From a bacterium (lineage in GTDB: Bacteria > Planctomycetota > Planctomycetia > Pirellulales > Pirellulaceae), in assembly GCA_030430075.1 (NCBI GenBank), contig JAUIGN010000011.1, positions 62,001 through 126,000 of the forward strand: 64,000 nucleotides of DNA, read 5' to 3'. The notes below the pieces were generated by a model. It was given only the letters and a program-made list of their open reading frames with translations. It did not search any database and was not told the DNA's origin. The translations under genes and the position numbers were made by a program. Positions within the stretch are counted from its first letter, which is position 1. Every line of letters begins with the position of its first letter. Shown here in pieces: positions 52,543 through 64,000 of this stretch.

Positions 52543-53100
52543 TCAGGTTCGACGTGCCACCAGCACGGCTTCATGGCGACCGTCCGATTGCCAGCCTTCG
52601 GCGTAGTGGTCGATTGTCAGCCCGGCGATCAGCGTGGGAAGTTCGCCGTCTTCCAAGAGAAAGGGGGCCGGTGGTTTTGGATGGCGTTGGAGGTTTGTCA
52701 TCGTGGGCTGGATCACGACTAGCTTGCCGCCGGTCGCCAGCGAGCGTGCAAAGCTGGCGAACAGGGGACGCCAGAGGAAGTGAACGGTGAGGATCAAATC
52801 CCAAGGACCGGCCGGGAAGGTCGCCTGTTGGAGGTCGAGACGCAACGTGCGGAGGCGGCATGCCGAGTCGCGAGCTCGCTCGCTGGCCAGGTTCAGGCCG
52901 ACGTCGGAAACGTCGGCCAACGTGACGTCCAGGCCCCGTTGGGCCAGCCAGATCGCATGCCTTCCCGCGCCGCCGGCAACGTCGATGGCTTGACCGGCGG
53001 CCGGCAGGTGCGCTGCCAGTTCCACCAGCGTCGAGCTTGGCGTCAGGCCGCCATGGCTGCCGTTCGCATACTTTTGATTCCACCGTTCGCGGTCATTCAT
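52543..53100 (-). CDS. Class I SAM-dependent methyltransferase
   Basis: A 185-residue cytosolic methyltransferase. NDRERWNQKYANGSHGG at the start resembles TehB-like and thiopurine-like methyltransferases. The SAM motif I is AIDVAGGAGRHAIWLAQRG near 38-56 (GxGxG partly replaced by AGGAGRH), and LADVSDVGL supplies the acidic residue that binds ribose. WDLILTVHFLWRPLF is motif IV-like. The substrate is unknown; tellurite, thiol or small-acceptor methylation are options. It overlaps the preceding NHL-propeller gene by eight bases and is probably translated with it. Confidence 0.85.
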   Translation of the reverse strand: MNDRERWNQKYANGSHGGLTPSSTLVELAAHLPAAGQAIDVAGGAGRHAIWLAQRGLDVTLADVSDVGLNLASERARDSACRLRTLRLDLQQATFPAGPWDLILTVHFLWRPLFASFARSLATGGKLVVIQPTMTNLQRHPKPPAPFLLEDGELPTLIAGLTIDHYAEGWQSDGRHEAVLVARRT

Positions 53101-53965
53101 CGGCTTGGGCGTCGACCTTGGTCACGGTGCCTTCCTGGTCGATTGAGAAGACCGCTGTGGCCCGCGGGTCCGCCACGAACAGGGCCCCGTCCCGGATTGC
53201 CAGGCCAACCGGCCCGACGAACGGCTCTCCTGCCGCCCACGGTTCGGGTTTTCCGTCGCCGGCCACCTTCCACACCGTCTTGGCGTATCCATCACAAACA
53301 AACGCGGTGCCGTCGTCGGAAACCGCCACGGTGTGCGGAAACTGGAATGGTCGTCCCGGGACGACGACCGTCTGCTTTCCGTCAGGGGCGATACGGTGGA
53401 GTTGGTCCTCGGTCGTCGAGATGACCCAGACCGCATCGTTCTTATCCACAAACAGTCCGCGGCATCCGGCGATCTCTGCAATCTCCTCCGGCTCGTCCTT
53501 GCCGGCAGCAATCTTGACGACACGGTGGATTTCCAGGTCGGTGACGTAGATGTCCCCCTTGCTGTTGACGCCGATGTCCATCGGAATGCCGATGAGCCCC
53601 ATGCCTTTGGTCGCCTTGGTCACCGGTTGCGGTTTGCCGTCGGCATCGAATCGATAAATGTTCCTGGTGGCGCTGTCCCCGGCCAGCAAGTTGCCTTGGC
53701 GGTCCACGCGGACGCAGCGAACGGCGTTCAGAGGAGTACGGAATCTCTTCTGGCCGCGAAAGAAGACGGAGCGTTTCCCATCGGCGATCTTCCAGATGCC
53801 GGGCAGGTTACGGTCTGCGACGAACATTTGGCCATTTTCCGCGACCGTGATCGAGAGCGGATACTGCATTTCCTCGGCGTGGCAAGCTGGCGAGTCCGGC
53901 AGACCGCCGCCGACCAGCGTGGCGAGGCAAATGCAGGCGACGAGTCGAGGCAGAAAAAACTGCAT
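53093..53965 (-). CDS. Exported NHL/SMP-30-like beta-propeller protein
   Basis: A 290-residue secreted protein. Signal peptide 1-30 (FFLPRLVACICLATLVGGG). The rest is a series of about six beta-propeller blades with the recurring pattern seen in YPLSITVAENGQMFVADR, VRVDRQGNLLAGDSATRNI, IGVNSKGDIYVTDLEIHRV, LFVDKNDAVWVISTTEDQL and VAVSDDGTAFVCDGYAKT, typical of NHL or SMP-30-like repeats. Such propellers bind ligands or carry hydrolase activity; no catalytic set is evident. It is first in a two-gene unit with the methyltransferase. Confidence 0.85.
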   Translation of the reverse strand: MQFFLPRLVACICLATLVGGGLPDSPACHAEEMQYPLSITVAENGQMFVADRNLPGIWKIADGKRSVFFRGQKRFRTPLNAVRCVRVDRQGNLLAGDSATRNIYRFDADGKPQPVTKATKGMGLIGIPMDIGVNSKGDIYVTDLEIHRVVKIAAGKDEPEEIAEIAGCRGLFVDKNDAVWVISTTEDQLHRIAPDGKQTVVVPGRPFQFPHTVAVSDDGTAFVCDGYAKTVWKVAGDGKPEPWAAGEPFVGPVGLAIRDGALFVADPRATAVFSIDQEGTVTKVDAQADE

Positions 53966-54154
53966 GGTTGGTATCCAAGAAAGCGTTTCGGGGGGCGAAC
54001 AGGGACTGCGAATCGTTTATCTTAGCACGTCAGGCCGTTTTTTCATCTGGTAGGGAAGTCGATGGCCAGCCGCCGTGGTCAACCGCGCGGCTCCGTCAGA
54101 TCGGTGGCACGGACATCGTCTTGCAAACCTCTCCGACTGTGGGAAAATCACGGC

Positions 54155-54445
54155 ATGCTCATCCCACGTTTTTCGCTGCGATTTCTGCTCTTTCTGATGA
54201 CGGTCTGCGGCGTCTTTTTCTTCGTCGTGACGTTGGCGGTCCAAGGAAGTCAATGGGCGGTCGCCTTGAGCGTCGCTGTTGGGGGACTACTGATCAGTAT
54301 GTTGCTGCAGGCAAGTTCCTTCGGCCTGGCCTGGGCACTTACTTCGGTGTTCGGCATGTTCCGCCGGAAGGACGTGGCGACGTCGCCCTTCGCCTCGTCC
54401 AAGCCGCCGCCCCAGGTCATTGAACCGTTGTTGCCCGAGGAGTGA
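54155..54445 (+). CDS. Small membrane protein of unknown function
   Basis: A 96-residue protein with two predicted transmembrane helices (FLLFLMTVCGVFFFVVTLAV and VALSVAVGGLLISMLLQASSF) and a short Pro-rich tail ending in acidic residues. The ATG at 54155 gives the N-terminus MLIPRFSLRFLLFLM, a pattern I have seen in other small planctomycete membrane proteins. It is 10 bases before the start of the next gene, so it probably belongs to the ABC transporter operon. No function can be assigned. Confidence 0.7.
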   Translation: MLIPRFSLRFLLFLMTVCGVFFFVVTLAVQGSQWAVALSVAVGGLLISMLLQASSFGLAWALTSVFGMFRRKDVATSPFASSKPPPQVIEPLLPEE

Positions 54446-54455
54446 CCACGCCAGC

Positions 54456-56744
54456 ATGGCCTTATCGTTTTCCAGCGTGACGAGGGACCGTCGCCGTTTT
54501 CGAGCGGTCGTGGTCGGAGCCCCGATCCTGACGGCCGTGCTGTGCGGCAGCCTTGCGGTCGCGCGCGCCGGCACCGGCGGCGTCGTGAGCCTTCCCCTGG
54601 CGGGGACGAAAATTCGGAGCGGTCTCAAGCTGCAGATCGACACGCGGTGGGTGGATGGAACCGGCTATCGTCCCGTTCGCCTGCGCGTTTCGCCGATTCC
54701 GCCCGGACCGGCACCGGCAGACCGCTCGATTCACATCACGCTGCGACCCCGCAGTTGGAGAATGGGCACGATCCGAACTTCGGTGAGCGAGACGGTATGG
54801 TTGCCTCAGGGAGCCACGTTCGCTGATGTCACGGTGTCGATTCCTCAGTACGAGATGTGGAACAATTTCGATATCGAAACGAGCGAAGACGATCGGCGGT
54901 TACGCGACTTGTCCTCCCGCTACGTCGGGTTCCCGGCGCGCACGTTTTACAACTGGAGCGAGGCGTCTCCGTCCATCCTGGTCCTCGATCCCGCTGCCCC
55001 GGGCAACTCGATTTCCTCGACCCTCCGGCGGGCAAACCCGGATTCGAACGAGTTGCCGGACATTCGCGCGTTGGCGAGCCGCGTTGCCTTGGATTCTTAT
55101 AACTCGTATGCGGCGCAGGGAGCGTTCAATACTTCCAAGTCGGTGGATGACTCGGATATCTTGCGGCTTCTGACCGATTTGCCGCGCATCGAGATCTTGC
55201 CGCCTGGTGACCTCACGGATCGTTGGATTGACTTGTCGGCGATCACCTTGGTCGTCGTCTCCCTGCCGGACCTGGAAGAGATTGTTGACAGCTTGCCGGA
55301 GAGGTGGCGCGCGATTCGGCAGTGGCAGGCCTGTGGCGGAACGTTGTGCGTGTACGGCGTAGGGGACGGCTATGAACGGCTGGAGCGCTTGGAACAGCTT
55401 GTCGAGGCGTCGTCGCTGGCGACGGACCCACAGCGACCTTATGCGCGCGGATGGTCCGAGCCGCACGAGCGGCATTTTACCAACGACGTCGGTTCCCTGC
55501 GGTCGGTGAACGGAAACACGGTATTCGCGCCGGGAATCAGCATGGTCCGCGCTGACGGCACCGCCGTTCCCCAGAGCCATCGTGATCCGCCCGGCCCCAA
55601 ACGCTTTCTGTTTCGACGATTGCGGCAGGGCAATCTCGTGGCGATTGGTGCCGAGAATCCGTTTCCCGGCGAAGAAGAGCATTGGGCCTGGCTGTTGAAT
55701 AGCCTGCCTCAGGATCAGTGGATGTGGTATCGCCGGCACGGCATCTCCATGCATCGCGACAACCCTGAGTACTGGGAGTTGCTGATTCCGGGTGTCGGCG
55801 AGGCCCCCGTGAACTCCTTTCTGGTACTCATCTCACTCTTTGTGATCGTCATCGGTCCGGTCAATTACCTGGTCCTGCATCGCCAGCGCCGACTGTACTT
55901 GATCCTCGTCACGGTTCCGCTGGGGGCGTCGGTCGTGACGCTTTGCCTGCTGGTTTACGCGTTGCTGACGGACGGGCTGGGGGTGCGCCAGCGGACGCGA
56001 AGCGTCACGGAGATTGACCAGGCGAGCGGACACGTGGTCTCCTGGTCACGCCAGTCGTACTATGCCGGACTCTCCCCTTCGAGTGGCTTGTCGTTTCCGA
56101 AAGATGCGGCAATCTATCCGGTTGAATACGAGCCGATGAGCCGGGTGTCACGAGACGGCCGCAATCTGCTTGCCTGGGGCGACGATCAGCGGCTGGCCGA
56201 AGGCTTTCTGCCGACCCGATCCACCAAGCAGTTTTTGGTGCTCGAGTCGCGGAGCACGTCGTTGGGGCTGCGGGTCGATGAAACCGGGGATCCGCCGCGA
56301 GTAACGAATGCCTTGGGCACCGACATCGAAGACCTGATCCTCCGCACGGCCGGCGGCGGGCTCTACCGCGGAGCGCGTGTCGCGAAGGGGGACACGGTCA
56401 GCCTTTCGCCGGTGCCCGGCAAGGAAGCGAGCGACTTCTGGAGCAAGTTGCTGGTGTCGAATCGGCCCATGTATCCTGAAGGATTCGACCCTTACAAGCT
56501 GGAGAACGCCGCGGACTTCTTCGTAAACTACGACTATTCACAGAACGTGGACCCCGGCCTCTCGGAACCGTCGTTTAACACGAGCTTGTTCGAACGACGG
56601 ATCCGCGAGTTGCTGGCCAACCGCTTCGGCGGGCTGCAGCCGCGGAGCTTTCTGGCGACGGTCTCCACGCCCGTTGAGGTCTCGACCGGGATTGCCGATG
56701 CGCGGGACGAAGCCGGCTTCCACCTCGTGACAGGGAGTTGGTGA
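54456..56744 (+). CDS. Large membrane protein of an ABC transporter operon
   Basis: A 762-residue protein. The ATG at 54456 opens a signal-like helix (APILTAVLCGSLAVARA, about 20-36). Residues 40-450 are a soluble, probably extracytoplasmic domain. In it ITLVVVSLPDLEEIV and WRAIRQWQACGGTLCVYGVG near 262-305 resemble the glutamine-amidotransferase-like fold found in other large envelope proteins, without catalytic residues that I can see. Two helices at about 455-505 (VNSFLVLISLFVIVIGPVNYL and LILVTVPLGASVVTLCLLVYALL) precede a second soluble domain. It sits immediately before an ABC ATPase and permease, which suggests a large accessory subunit, in the manner of GldG-type proteins. Function not identified. 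Confidence 0.72.
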   Translation: MALSFSSVTRDRRRFRAVVVGAPILTAVLCGSLAVARAGTGGVVSLPLAGTKIRSGLKLQIDTRWVDGTGYRPVRLRVSPIPPGPAPADRSIHITLRPRSWRMGTIRTSVSETVWLPQGATFADVTVSIPQYEMWNNFDIETSEDDRRLRDLSSRYVGFPARTFYNWSEASPSILVLDPAAPGNSISSTLRRANPDSNELPDIRALASRVALDSYNSYAAQGAFNTSKSVDDSDILRLLTDLPRIEILPPGDLTDRWIDLSAITLVVVSLPDLEEIVDSLPERWRAIRQWQACGGTLCVYGVGDGYERLERLEQLVEASSLATDPQRPYARGWSEPHERHFTNDVGSLRSVNGNTVFAPGISMVRADGTAVPQSHRDPPGPKRFLFRRLRQGNLVAIGAENPFPGEEEHWAWLLNSLPQDQWMWYRRHGISMHRDNPEYWELLIPGVGEAPVNSFLVLISLFVIVIGPVNYLVLHRQRRLYLILVTVPLGASVVTLCLLVYALLTDGLGVRQRTRSVTEIDQASGHVVSWSRQSYYAGLSPSSGLSFPKDAAIYPVEYEPMSRVSRDGRNLLAWGDDQRLAEGFLPTRSTKQFLVLESRSTSLGLRVDETGDPPRVTNALGTDIEDLILRTAGGGLYRGARVAKGDTVSLSPVPGKEASDFWSKLLVSNRPMYPEGFDPYKLENAADFFVNYDYSQNVDPGLSEPSFNTSLFERRIRELLANRFGGLQPRSFLATVSTPVEVSTGIADARDEAGFHLVTGSW

Positions 56745-56747
56745 CGG

Positions 56748-57695
56748 GTGACGCTTGCAGACCAGCCGATGATAACGCTCCAACGCCTGCACCGGTTCTT
56801 CGATGCCACCCGGGCAGTTGACGATGTTTCGTTCGACGTCATGCGGGGAGAAGTGTTCGGCTACATCGGACCCAACGGCGCGGGGAAGACGACCAGCATG
56901 CGGATCCTGGCGACCTTGGACCTGCCCACGTATGGGGATGCGCTGGTCGACGGATTTTCGGTGATCAATGATCCGGATCGCGTCCGCCGCCGGTTGGGTT
57001 TCATGCCGGACGCATTTGGGACGTATCCGAATGTGAACTGCCGCGAATACCTGGACTTCTTTGCCCGAGCTTACGGGCTACGGGGGCGGGAGCGGACCGA
57101 AGCCCTCAAGCACGTGATGGGATTCACCAAGTTGGACGGTCTGGCGGACAAGCCGATTCGTGGACTCTCCAAGGGGATGAAGCAACGTCTCTGCCTGGGA
57201 CGTTCGATGGTCCATGACCCGAGCGTCTTGATTTTGGACGAGCCGGCCGCGGGCCTCGATCCCAGGGCGCGGATCGAACTGCGGCAGATGATCCGCGAAC
57301 TGGCCGACCACGGGAAGACAATCCTCGTCAGCTCGCATATCTTGACCGAGTTGGCTGAGATGTGTGACCGCGTCGGCATTATCGAGCAGGGGCAGTTGCT
57401 GGCGGTTGGTGCGGTGGACGAGATTCAGCGCGGGCAGACCGTTCTGAGCGAAGTGGAAGTGCGTGTCCTGGACGACGTCTCCGGACTTCGCGGCTGGCTG
57501 GAAGCGCGGGGAGACATCGAGCATTTGGTGGTGGATGGAGAGCTCGTCCGCTTTTCCCATGCGGGCGGCCGCCCGGAGCAGGCGGAGCTGTTGCGTGAAA
57601 TGATTCTGGCCGACTTCAAGATCGCCGCCTATGGGTCGCATGTGAAGTCCCTGGAAGATGTCTTTATGCATGTCACGCAAGGATTTGTGCAATGA
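56748..57695 (+). CDS. ABC transporter ATP-binding protein
   Basis: A 315-residue ABC ATPase of the drug/gliding (ABC-2) class. GTG start at 56748 with GGGAG about ten bases upstream, three bases after the preceding stop. Walker A GPNGAGKT is at 41-48, signature LSKGMKQRLCLG near 141, Walker B VLILDEPAAGLD near 161-172, and H-loop SSHILTEL. The C-terminal 80 residues (VRVLDDVSGLRGWLEARGD onward) form a regulatory extension as in NatA/GldA-type proteins. It overlaps the permease start by four bases. Confidence 0.9.
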   Translation: MTLADQPMITLQRLHRFFDATRAVDDVSFDVMRGEVFGYIGPNGAGKTTSMRILATLDLPTYGDALVDGFSVINDPDRVRRRLGFMPDAFGTYPNVNCREYLDFFARAYGLRGRERTEALKHVMGFTKLDGLADKPIRGLSKGMKQRLCLGRSMVHDPSVLILDEPAAGLDPRARIELRQMIRELADHGKTILVSSHILTELAEMCDRVGIIEQGQLLAVGAVDEIQRGQTVLSEVEVRVLDDVSGLRGWLEARGDIEHLVVDGELVRFSHAGGRPEQAELLREMILADFKIAAYGSHVKSLEDVFMHVTQGFVQ

Positions 57696-59350
57696 CATCC
57701 GCGGACGCCACATCGAAATTGGCCGAAATCAACGACGGGCGGTCGAATCCGTTCGGACCGTCTTATCGACAGCCCGGGACGCCAGGCCGCTTCGATGCGG
57801 CGGTGGACCGCCTCAGCGAGCGGCTCAATCCGATCCTGGTCAAGGAAGCCCGGCAGGCGCTCAAGAGCCGGCAGTTTGTGATCACCTTTTCCCTGCTGCT
57901 GATCTGCGGCTGGGCCTGGTCGCTGCTGGGCATTGCCCTGGCGTCGCCGGCGATCTACTACGCACCGGGCGGCACCTTCATGTTGATGGGCTACTACTTT
58001 GTCCTGGCGGCGCCGGTGCTGGTCGTCGTGCCCTTTTCCGCTTTTCGGTCGCTGGCGTCGGAGCGCGAGGACGGGACGTTCGAATTGCTCTCAATCACGG
58101 TGCTCAGTTCGCGGCAGATTGTTACCGGTAAGCTGGGCAGTGCCATGCTGCAGATGGTCGTGTATTACTCGGCACTCGCCCCCTGCATCGCTTTCACCTA
58201 CCTGTTGCGGGGCATTGATATCTTCACGATCGGGTTCGTCTTGTTTCACACCTTCGCGACGTCGGTGTTGCTCGCCTCGCTGGGGCTGGTGGTGGCGACG
58301 GTGACCCGGTCGCGCCAATGGCAGGTGGTGCTGTCCGTGTTGTTGCTGATCGGCCTACTGTTGGTCGCCATCATCTGGAGTGTTTCCGCGGTCAACATTA
58401 TTTTCGCCGGCAGTTCGATGCCGTATCAAACCCTGGATTTCTGGACGGCCAACCTGGCCGTCGTCTGCTTCACCGTCTCCTTCGTGGTGTTATTCGTCCT
58501 GGTAGCCGCCGCCATGCTCAGCTTCGCCAGCGACAATCGGTCGACCAAGCTACGCGTGGTCATGATGGTGCAGCAGCTGTTGTGGATCGGCTGGATGACA
58601 TACTGCTGGCTCCGTTCGGAAGCGGAAGAGGTGTTGTTCGTGTTCTTGATCTTCCCCGCCATCTATTGGTACCTCGTGGGAAGTCTGATGGTCGGCGAGA
58701 ACGCGCAACTTTCGCCGCGCGTCAAGCGGACGTTGCCGCACAGCTTCCTGGGCCGGATGATGCTGACCTGGTTCAATCCGGGCTCCGGAACCGGTTACGC
58801 CTTCGCCGTGGCGAACATGGCCACCTTGACATTCGTGATGGCAGGCCTGGCGATTGTCTCCGGCATGGCGGCCATGGCGGGGGGGCCGAGCAACGATGAT
58901 TGGGTGCTCTTCAGTCTGCTCATCACTTCCTACCTGGTGACCTATCTGGGAGTCACCAGGCTGATCGTCCTGGCCCTCCGTCAGATCGCGTATGTGGGGA
59001 TGATTGTGCCGTTCCTGATGGGGATCTTTGTTGCACTCCTGGGGTGTGCGGTGCCGGCGTTCTTGCAGGCGTGGTGGTTCGGCTATAGCGAACTGGAGTA
59101 CACGCCGTTTCAAGCCACGAACTGGATGTGGACGCTGACAGAGGCCGGTGAAGGCGGCATTTGGGCAACGCCGTCCGTGCCGATTGGGATGGGGGTGGTG
59201 GCGATCCTCGTCTATGGCCTCAATCTGCTGTTCGCGATGTTCGAAGTGGAGTCGGTGCGCCAAGCGACACCGCAGCGCGTCCTGGACGACGAGTCGGCAC
59301 GGAAGGCCGCGGCCGGCGATGATGAAGATGGGGCGAAGGTCACCGGCTGA
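57692..59350 (+). CDS. ABC-2 type transporter permease
   Basis: A 552-residue integral membrane protein, partner of the preceding ATPase (ATGA overlap). It begins with a cytosolic stretch (about 1-65, NPILVKEARQALKSRQFV typical of ABC-2 permeases) and then helices in two groups. SEREDGTFELLSITVLSS is the cytoplasmic coupling segment. A hydrophilic segment near 330-355 separates the halves. The C-terminus is charged. Substrate unknown; together with the 762-residue protein the three form a candidate envelope export complex. Confidence 0.88.
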   Translation: MTSADATSKLAEINDGRSNPFGPSYRQPGTPGRFDAAVDRLSERLNPILVKEARQALKSRQFVITFSLLLICGWAWSLLGIALASPAIYYAPGGTFMLMGYYFVLAAPVLVVVPFSAFRSLASEREDGTFELLSITVLSSRQIVTGKLGSAMLQMVVYYSALAPCIAFTYLLRGIDIFTIGFVLFHTFATSVLLASLGLVVATVTRSRQWQVVLSVLLLIGLLLVAIIWSVSAVNIIFAGSSMPYQTLDFWTANLAVVCFTVSFVVLFVLVAAAMLSFASDNRSTKLRVVMMVQQLLWIGWMTYCWLRSEAEEVLFVFLIFPAIYWYLVGSLMVGENAQLSPRVKRTLPHSFLGRMMLTWFNPGSGTGYAFAVANMATLTFVMAGLAIVSGMAAMAGGPSNDDWVLFSLLITSYLVTYLGVTRLIVLALRQIAYVGMIVPFLMGIFVALLGCAVPAFLQAWWFGYSELEYTPFQATNWMWTLTEAGEGGIWATPSVPIGMGVVAILVYGLNLLFAMFEVESVRQATPQRVLDDESARKAAAGDDEDGAKVTG

Positions 59351-59544
59351 AGCCGGCCGGCCCGCTTGCCGTGGCGAATGCTTCGCCGGACCGGTGGTGG
59401 CTGGCTGCTGAATCGCGACGTCCTCCGCCCGAGCGTTCCGCTCCCGAACGTCGGTACGATCCGCCGGTTCTGGCGAGTTTTTCCGTTGGTCGTGCCGCGT
59501 TGAGGCGTTAGACTGGAGGGGAGATCGCGCAGAAGGGGGCAGCA

Positions 59545-60045
59545 TTGGAATCCATGACGACGTTGACGGCGGAGTATGTCCTGAACAACTCGGTCGAAGG
59601 CCTGGACACGGTCATTGGCCAACTGAAGGACCAATTGCGTCAACGAAGGTTGTTTAACGAAGGTGACGTAGCCCGCGTCGGCATGGCCCTTTACGAGGCG
59701 TTGGTGAATGCGATCGAGCACGGCAATCTCGAATCACCGTCGTCGACGCGTGAAATGCACGAGGCTTATTATCGCGAGGTACTGCAGGAACGCAGCCGAC
59801 ATGCGCCCTACCGTGGCCGACGTGTTCGGCTGACATCAATTCTGACAGGGAGTTTCGCCAAGTTTATCGTCCAGGACGAGGGACCTGGATTCGACCCGTC
59901 CCGCCTTTCCGATCCCACGTTGCCGGGCAGCGTCGCACAGACGCACGGACGCGGTCTCTATCTGATCCGCTCGTTGATGGATGAAGTTACATTCAACGAG
60001 TCCGGAAACGTCGTCACGATGGTCAAGCACCGCGCTGGTCGTTGA
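59545..60045 (+). CDS. Anti-sigma-type ATP-binding protein (HATPase_c_2)
   Basis: A 166-residue protein with the RsbW/SpoIIAB-like GHKL fold. I chose the TTG at 59545 because AGAAGGGGGC sits right upstream. The N-box is GMALYEALVNAIEHGNLE near 45-62, the G1 box DEGPGFDP near 111, and G2 THGRGLYLIRSLMDEV near 133. All three are intact, so ATP binding and kinase activity on an anti-anti-sigma partner are plausible. Only 22 bases separate it from a hybrid histidine kinase gene, so it may take part in the same phosphorylation circuit. Confidence 0.88.
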   Translation: MESMTTLTAEYVLNNSVEGLDTVIGQLKDQLRQRRLFNEGDVARVGMALYEALVNAIEHGNLESPSSTREMHEAYYREVLQERSRHAPYRGRRVRLTSILTGSFAKFIVQDEGPGFDPSRLSDPTLPGSVAQTHGRGLYLIRSLMDEVTFNESGNVVTMVKHRAGR

Positions 60046-60067
60046 TGGTTCGCCCCGGAACCTTCAG

Positions 60068-63394
<3,327 letters not shown>

Positions 63395-63517
63395 CATCGC
63401 GGCAGCCGGTCCGGTCGAGGTGCAACGGGGCGGCGTCTTTGCTGGGGCGGCGCCCGGCGACTTCACCCAGATCGGCAATGTCCCTGCGCCTCTGTTTTTT
63501 CTGACTGAGTTTCGCCC

Positions 63518-64000
63518 ATGAAGATTGACCGGATTGACCTGTATCATGTGGCCATGCCATTGATCTATCCGTGGCGGACGGCCTACGGCGAGGATCTTGC
63601 GGTGCATTCGGTTCTGTGCCGGATGTCCAGCGGCGAGGCGGAAGGGTGGGGAGAGAGTTCTCCGCTGGCCGCGCCTTGCTATAGCCCGGAATGGGCGGGG
63701 GGCGTTTTCGCCACCGTCCGCGACTGGCTGGCACCCGCCCTCATCGGCCGGGACGTCCCTTCCGGCGACCGGCTCCAGGAGTTGCTCGCCGTCTACAAAG
63801 GGAATTCCTTTGCCAAGGCGGTCTTGGATACGGCCTGGTGGGGGCTCACGCACGTCATGGAGGAGCGACCTTTACATCAAATCTGGGGCGCGACGCGTGA
63901 CGATGTGCCCGTGGGGGCCGATTTTGGTGTCATGGATTCCATCGACGATCTGCTGGACAGCGTCACCGAGGCGGTGCAGGCTGGATTCGCCCGGATCAAG
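63518..64000 (+). CDS. MenC-like o-succinylbenzoate synthase/N-acylamino-acid racemase (3' end outside window)
   Basis: The first 161 residues of an enolase-superfamily protein, open to the right edge. The capping domain shows MPLIYPWRTAYGEDL, EGWGESSPLAAPCYSPEW and a following LAPALIGRD, which match the N-terminal part of MenC/NSAR proteins. The metal-binding residues lie outside. MenC makes o-succinylbenzoate for menaquinone; related N-acylamino-acid racemases use the same fold, and the two cannot be told apart here. The ATG at 63518 lacks a strong ribosome site. Confidence 0.78.
   Translation, partial: MKIDRIDLYHVAMPLIYPWRTAYGEDLAVHSVLCRMSSGEAEGWGESSPLAAPCYSPEWAGGVFATVRDWLAPALIGRDVPSGDRLQELLAVYKGNSFAKAVLDTAWWGLTHVMEERPLHQIWGATRDDVPVGADFGVMDSIDDLLDSVTEAVQAGFARIK

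Overview
The window looks like chromosomal DNA of a planctomycete, probably of the Pirellulales type. The evidence is GC-rich coding sequence, frequent TTG and GTG starts, exported HExxH proteins of the DUF1570 kind, a DUF6807 (PmoA-like) protein, a sulfatase, a small exported protein ending in the planctomycete-style motif NYYYFRPYQYFHI, a DUF447 protein next to pab genes, and a type II secretion locus of unusual architecture. I saw no rRNA, tRNA, CRISPR array, insertion sequence or phage gene. Family names are from recognition of motifs by eye; no database search was run.

Layout. (1) 1-7354: a Tad/Flp-type secretin (CpaC-like, cut by the left edge) diverges from a His/Cys-rich exported protein. 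These are followed by a single-pass membrane protein, a bacterial actin closely resembling MamK of magnetotactic bacteria, and a convergent AAA+ ATPase. (2) 7681-12283: a NatA-like ABC ATPase, an ABC permease fused to a CPBP-type protease, and an amidohydrolase. (3) 12464-17352: hisE-hisG on the minus strand, then miaA and aspS on the plus strand. (4) 17965-24561: a thioredoxin-fold lipoprotein that has lost its cysteines, acylphosphatase, an ABC-2 permease followed by an ABC exporter whose ATPase motifs are all degenerate, and an SDR oxidoreductase. (5) 24773-29974: sulfatase, HExxH lipoprotein, enolase-superfamily protein, MetE-like protein. (6) 36181-29903 (minus): a tight operon of a DUF1570 protein, pabB, pabA, DUF447, a 3-hydroxyisobutyrate-dehydrogenase-like protein and a DUF6807 protein. 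(7) 36449-52205: a type II secretion operon with a giant barrel-less secretin-N-domain protein, an LTxxQ (Spy-like) protein, gspE, gspF, five pseudopilins (G, H, I, J, K), a PilM/PilN-like GspL and a PilO-Ig-GspC/PilP-like composite. (8) 52283-52514: a tandem repeat abutting a nested-palindrome element that could be a MITE or REP-type element. (9) 52543-64000: methyltransferase plus NHL beta-propeller, a membrane-protein/ABC ATPase/ABC permease operon, an anti-sigma-type ATPase next to a BarA-like hybrid kinase, and the start of a MenC-like gene at the right edge.

The most striking items are the MamK-like actin with its candidate membrane anchor, and the secretion operon. In that operon the usual outer-membrane pore domain is missing, and an LTxxQ helical module appears both in the secretin-like protein and in the next gene. 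The small-molecule genes suggest supply of p-aminobenzoate, possibly for tetrahydromethanopterin as well as folate.
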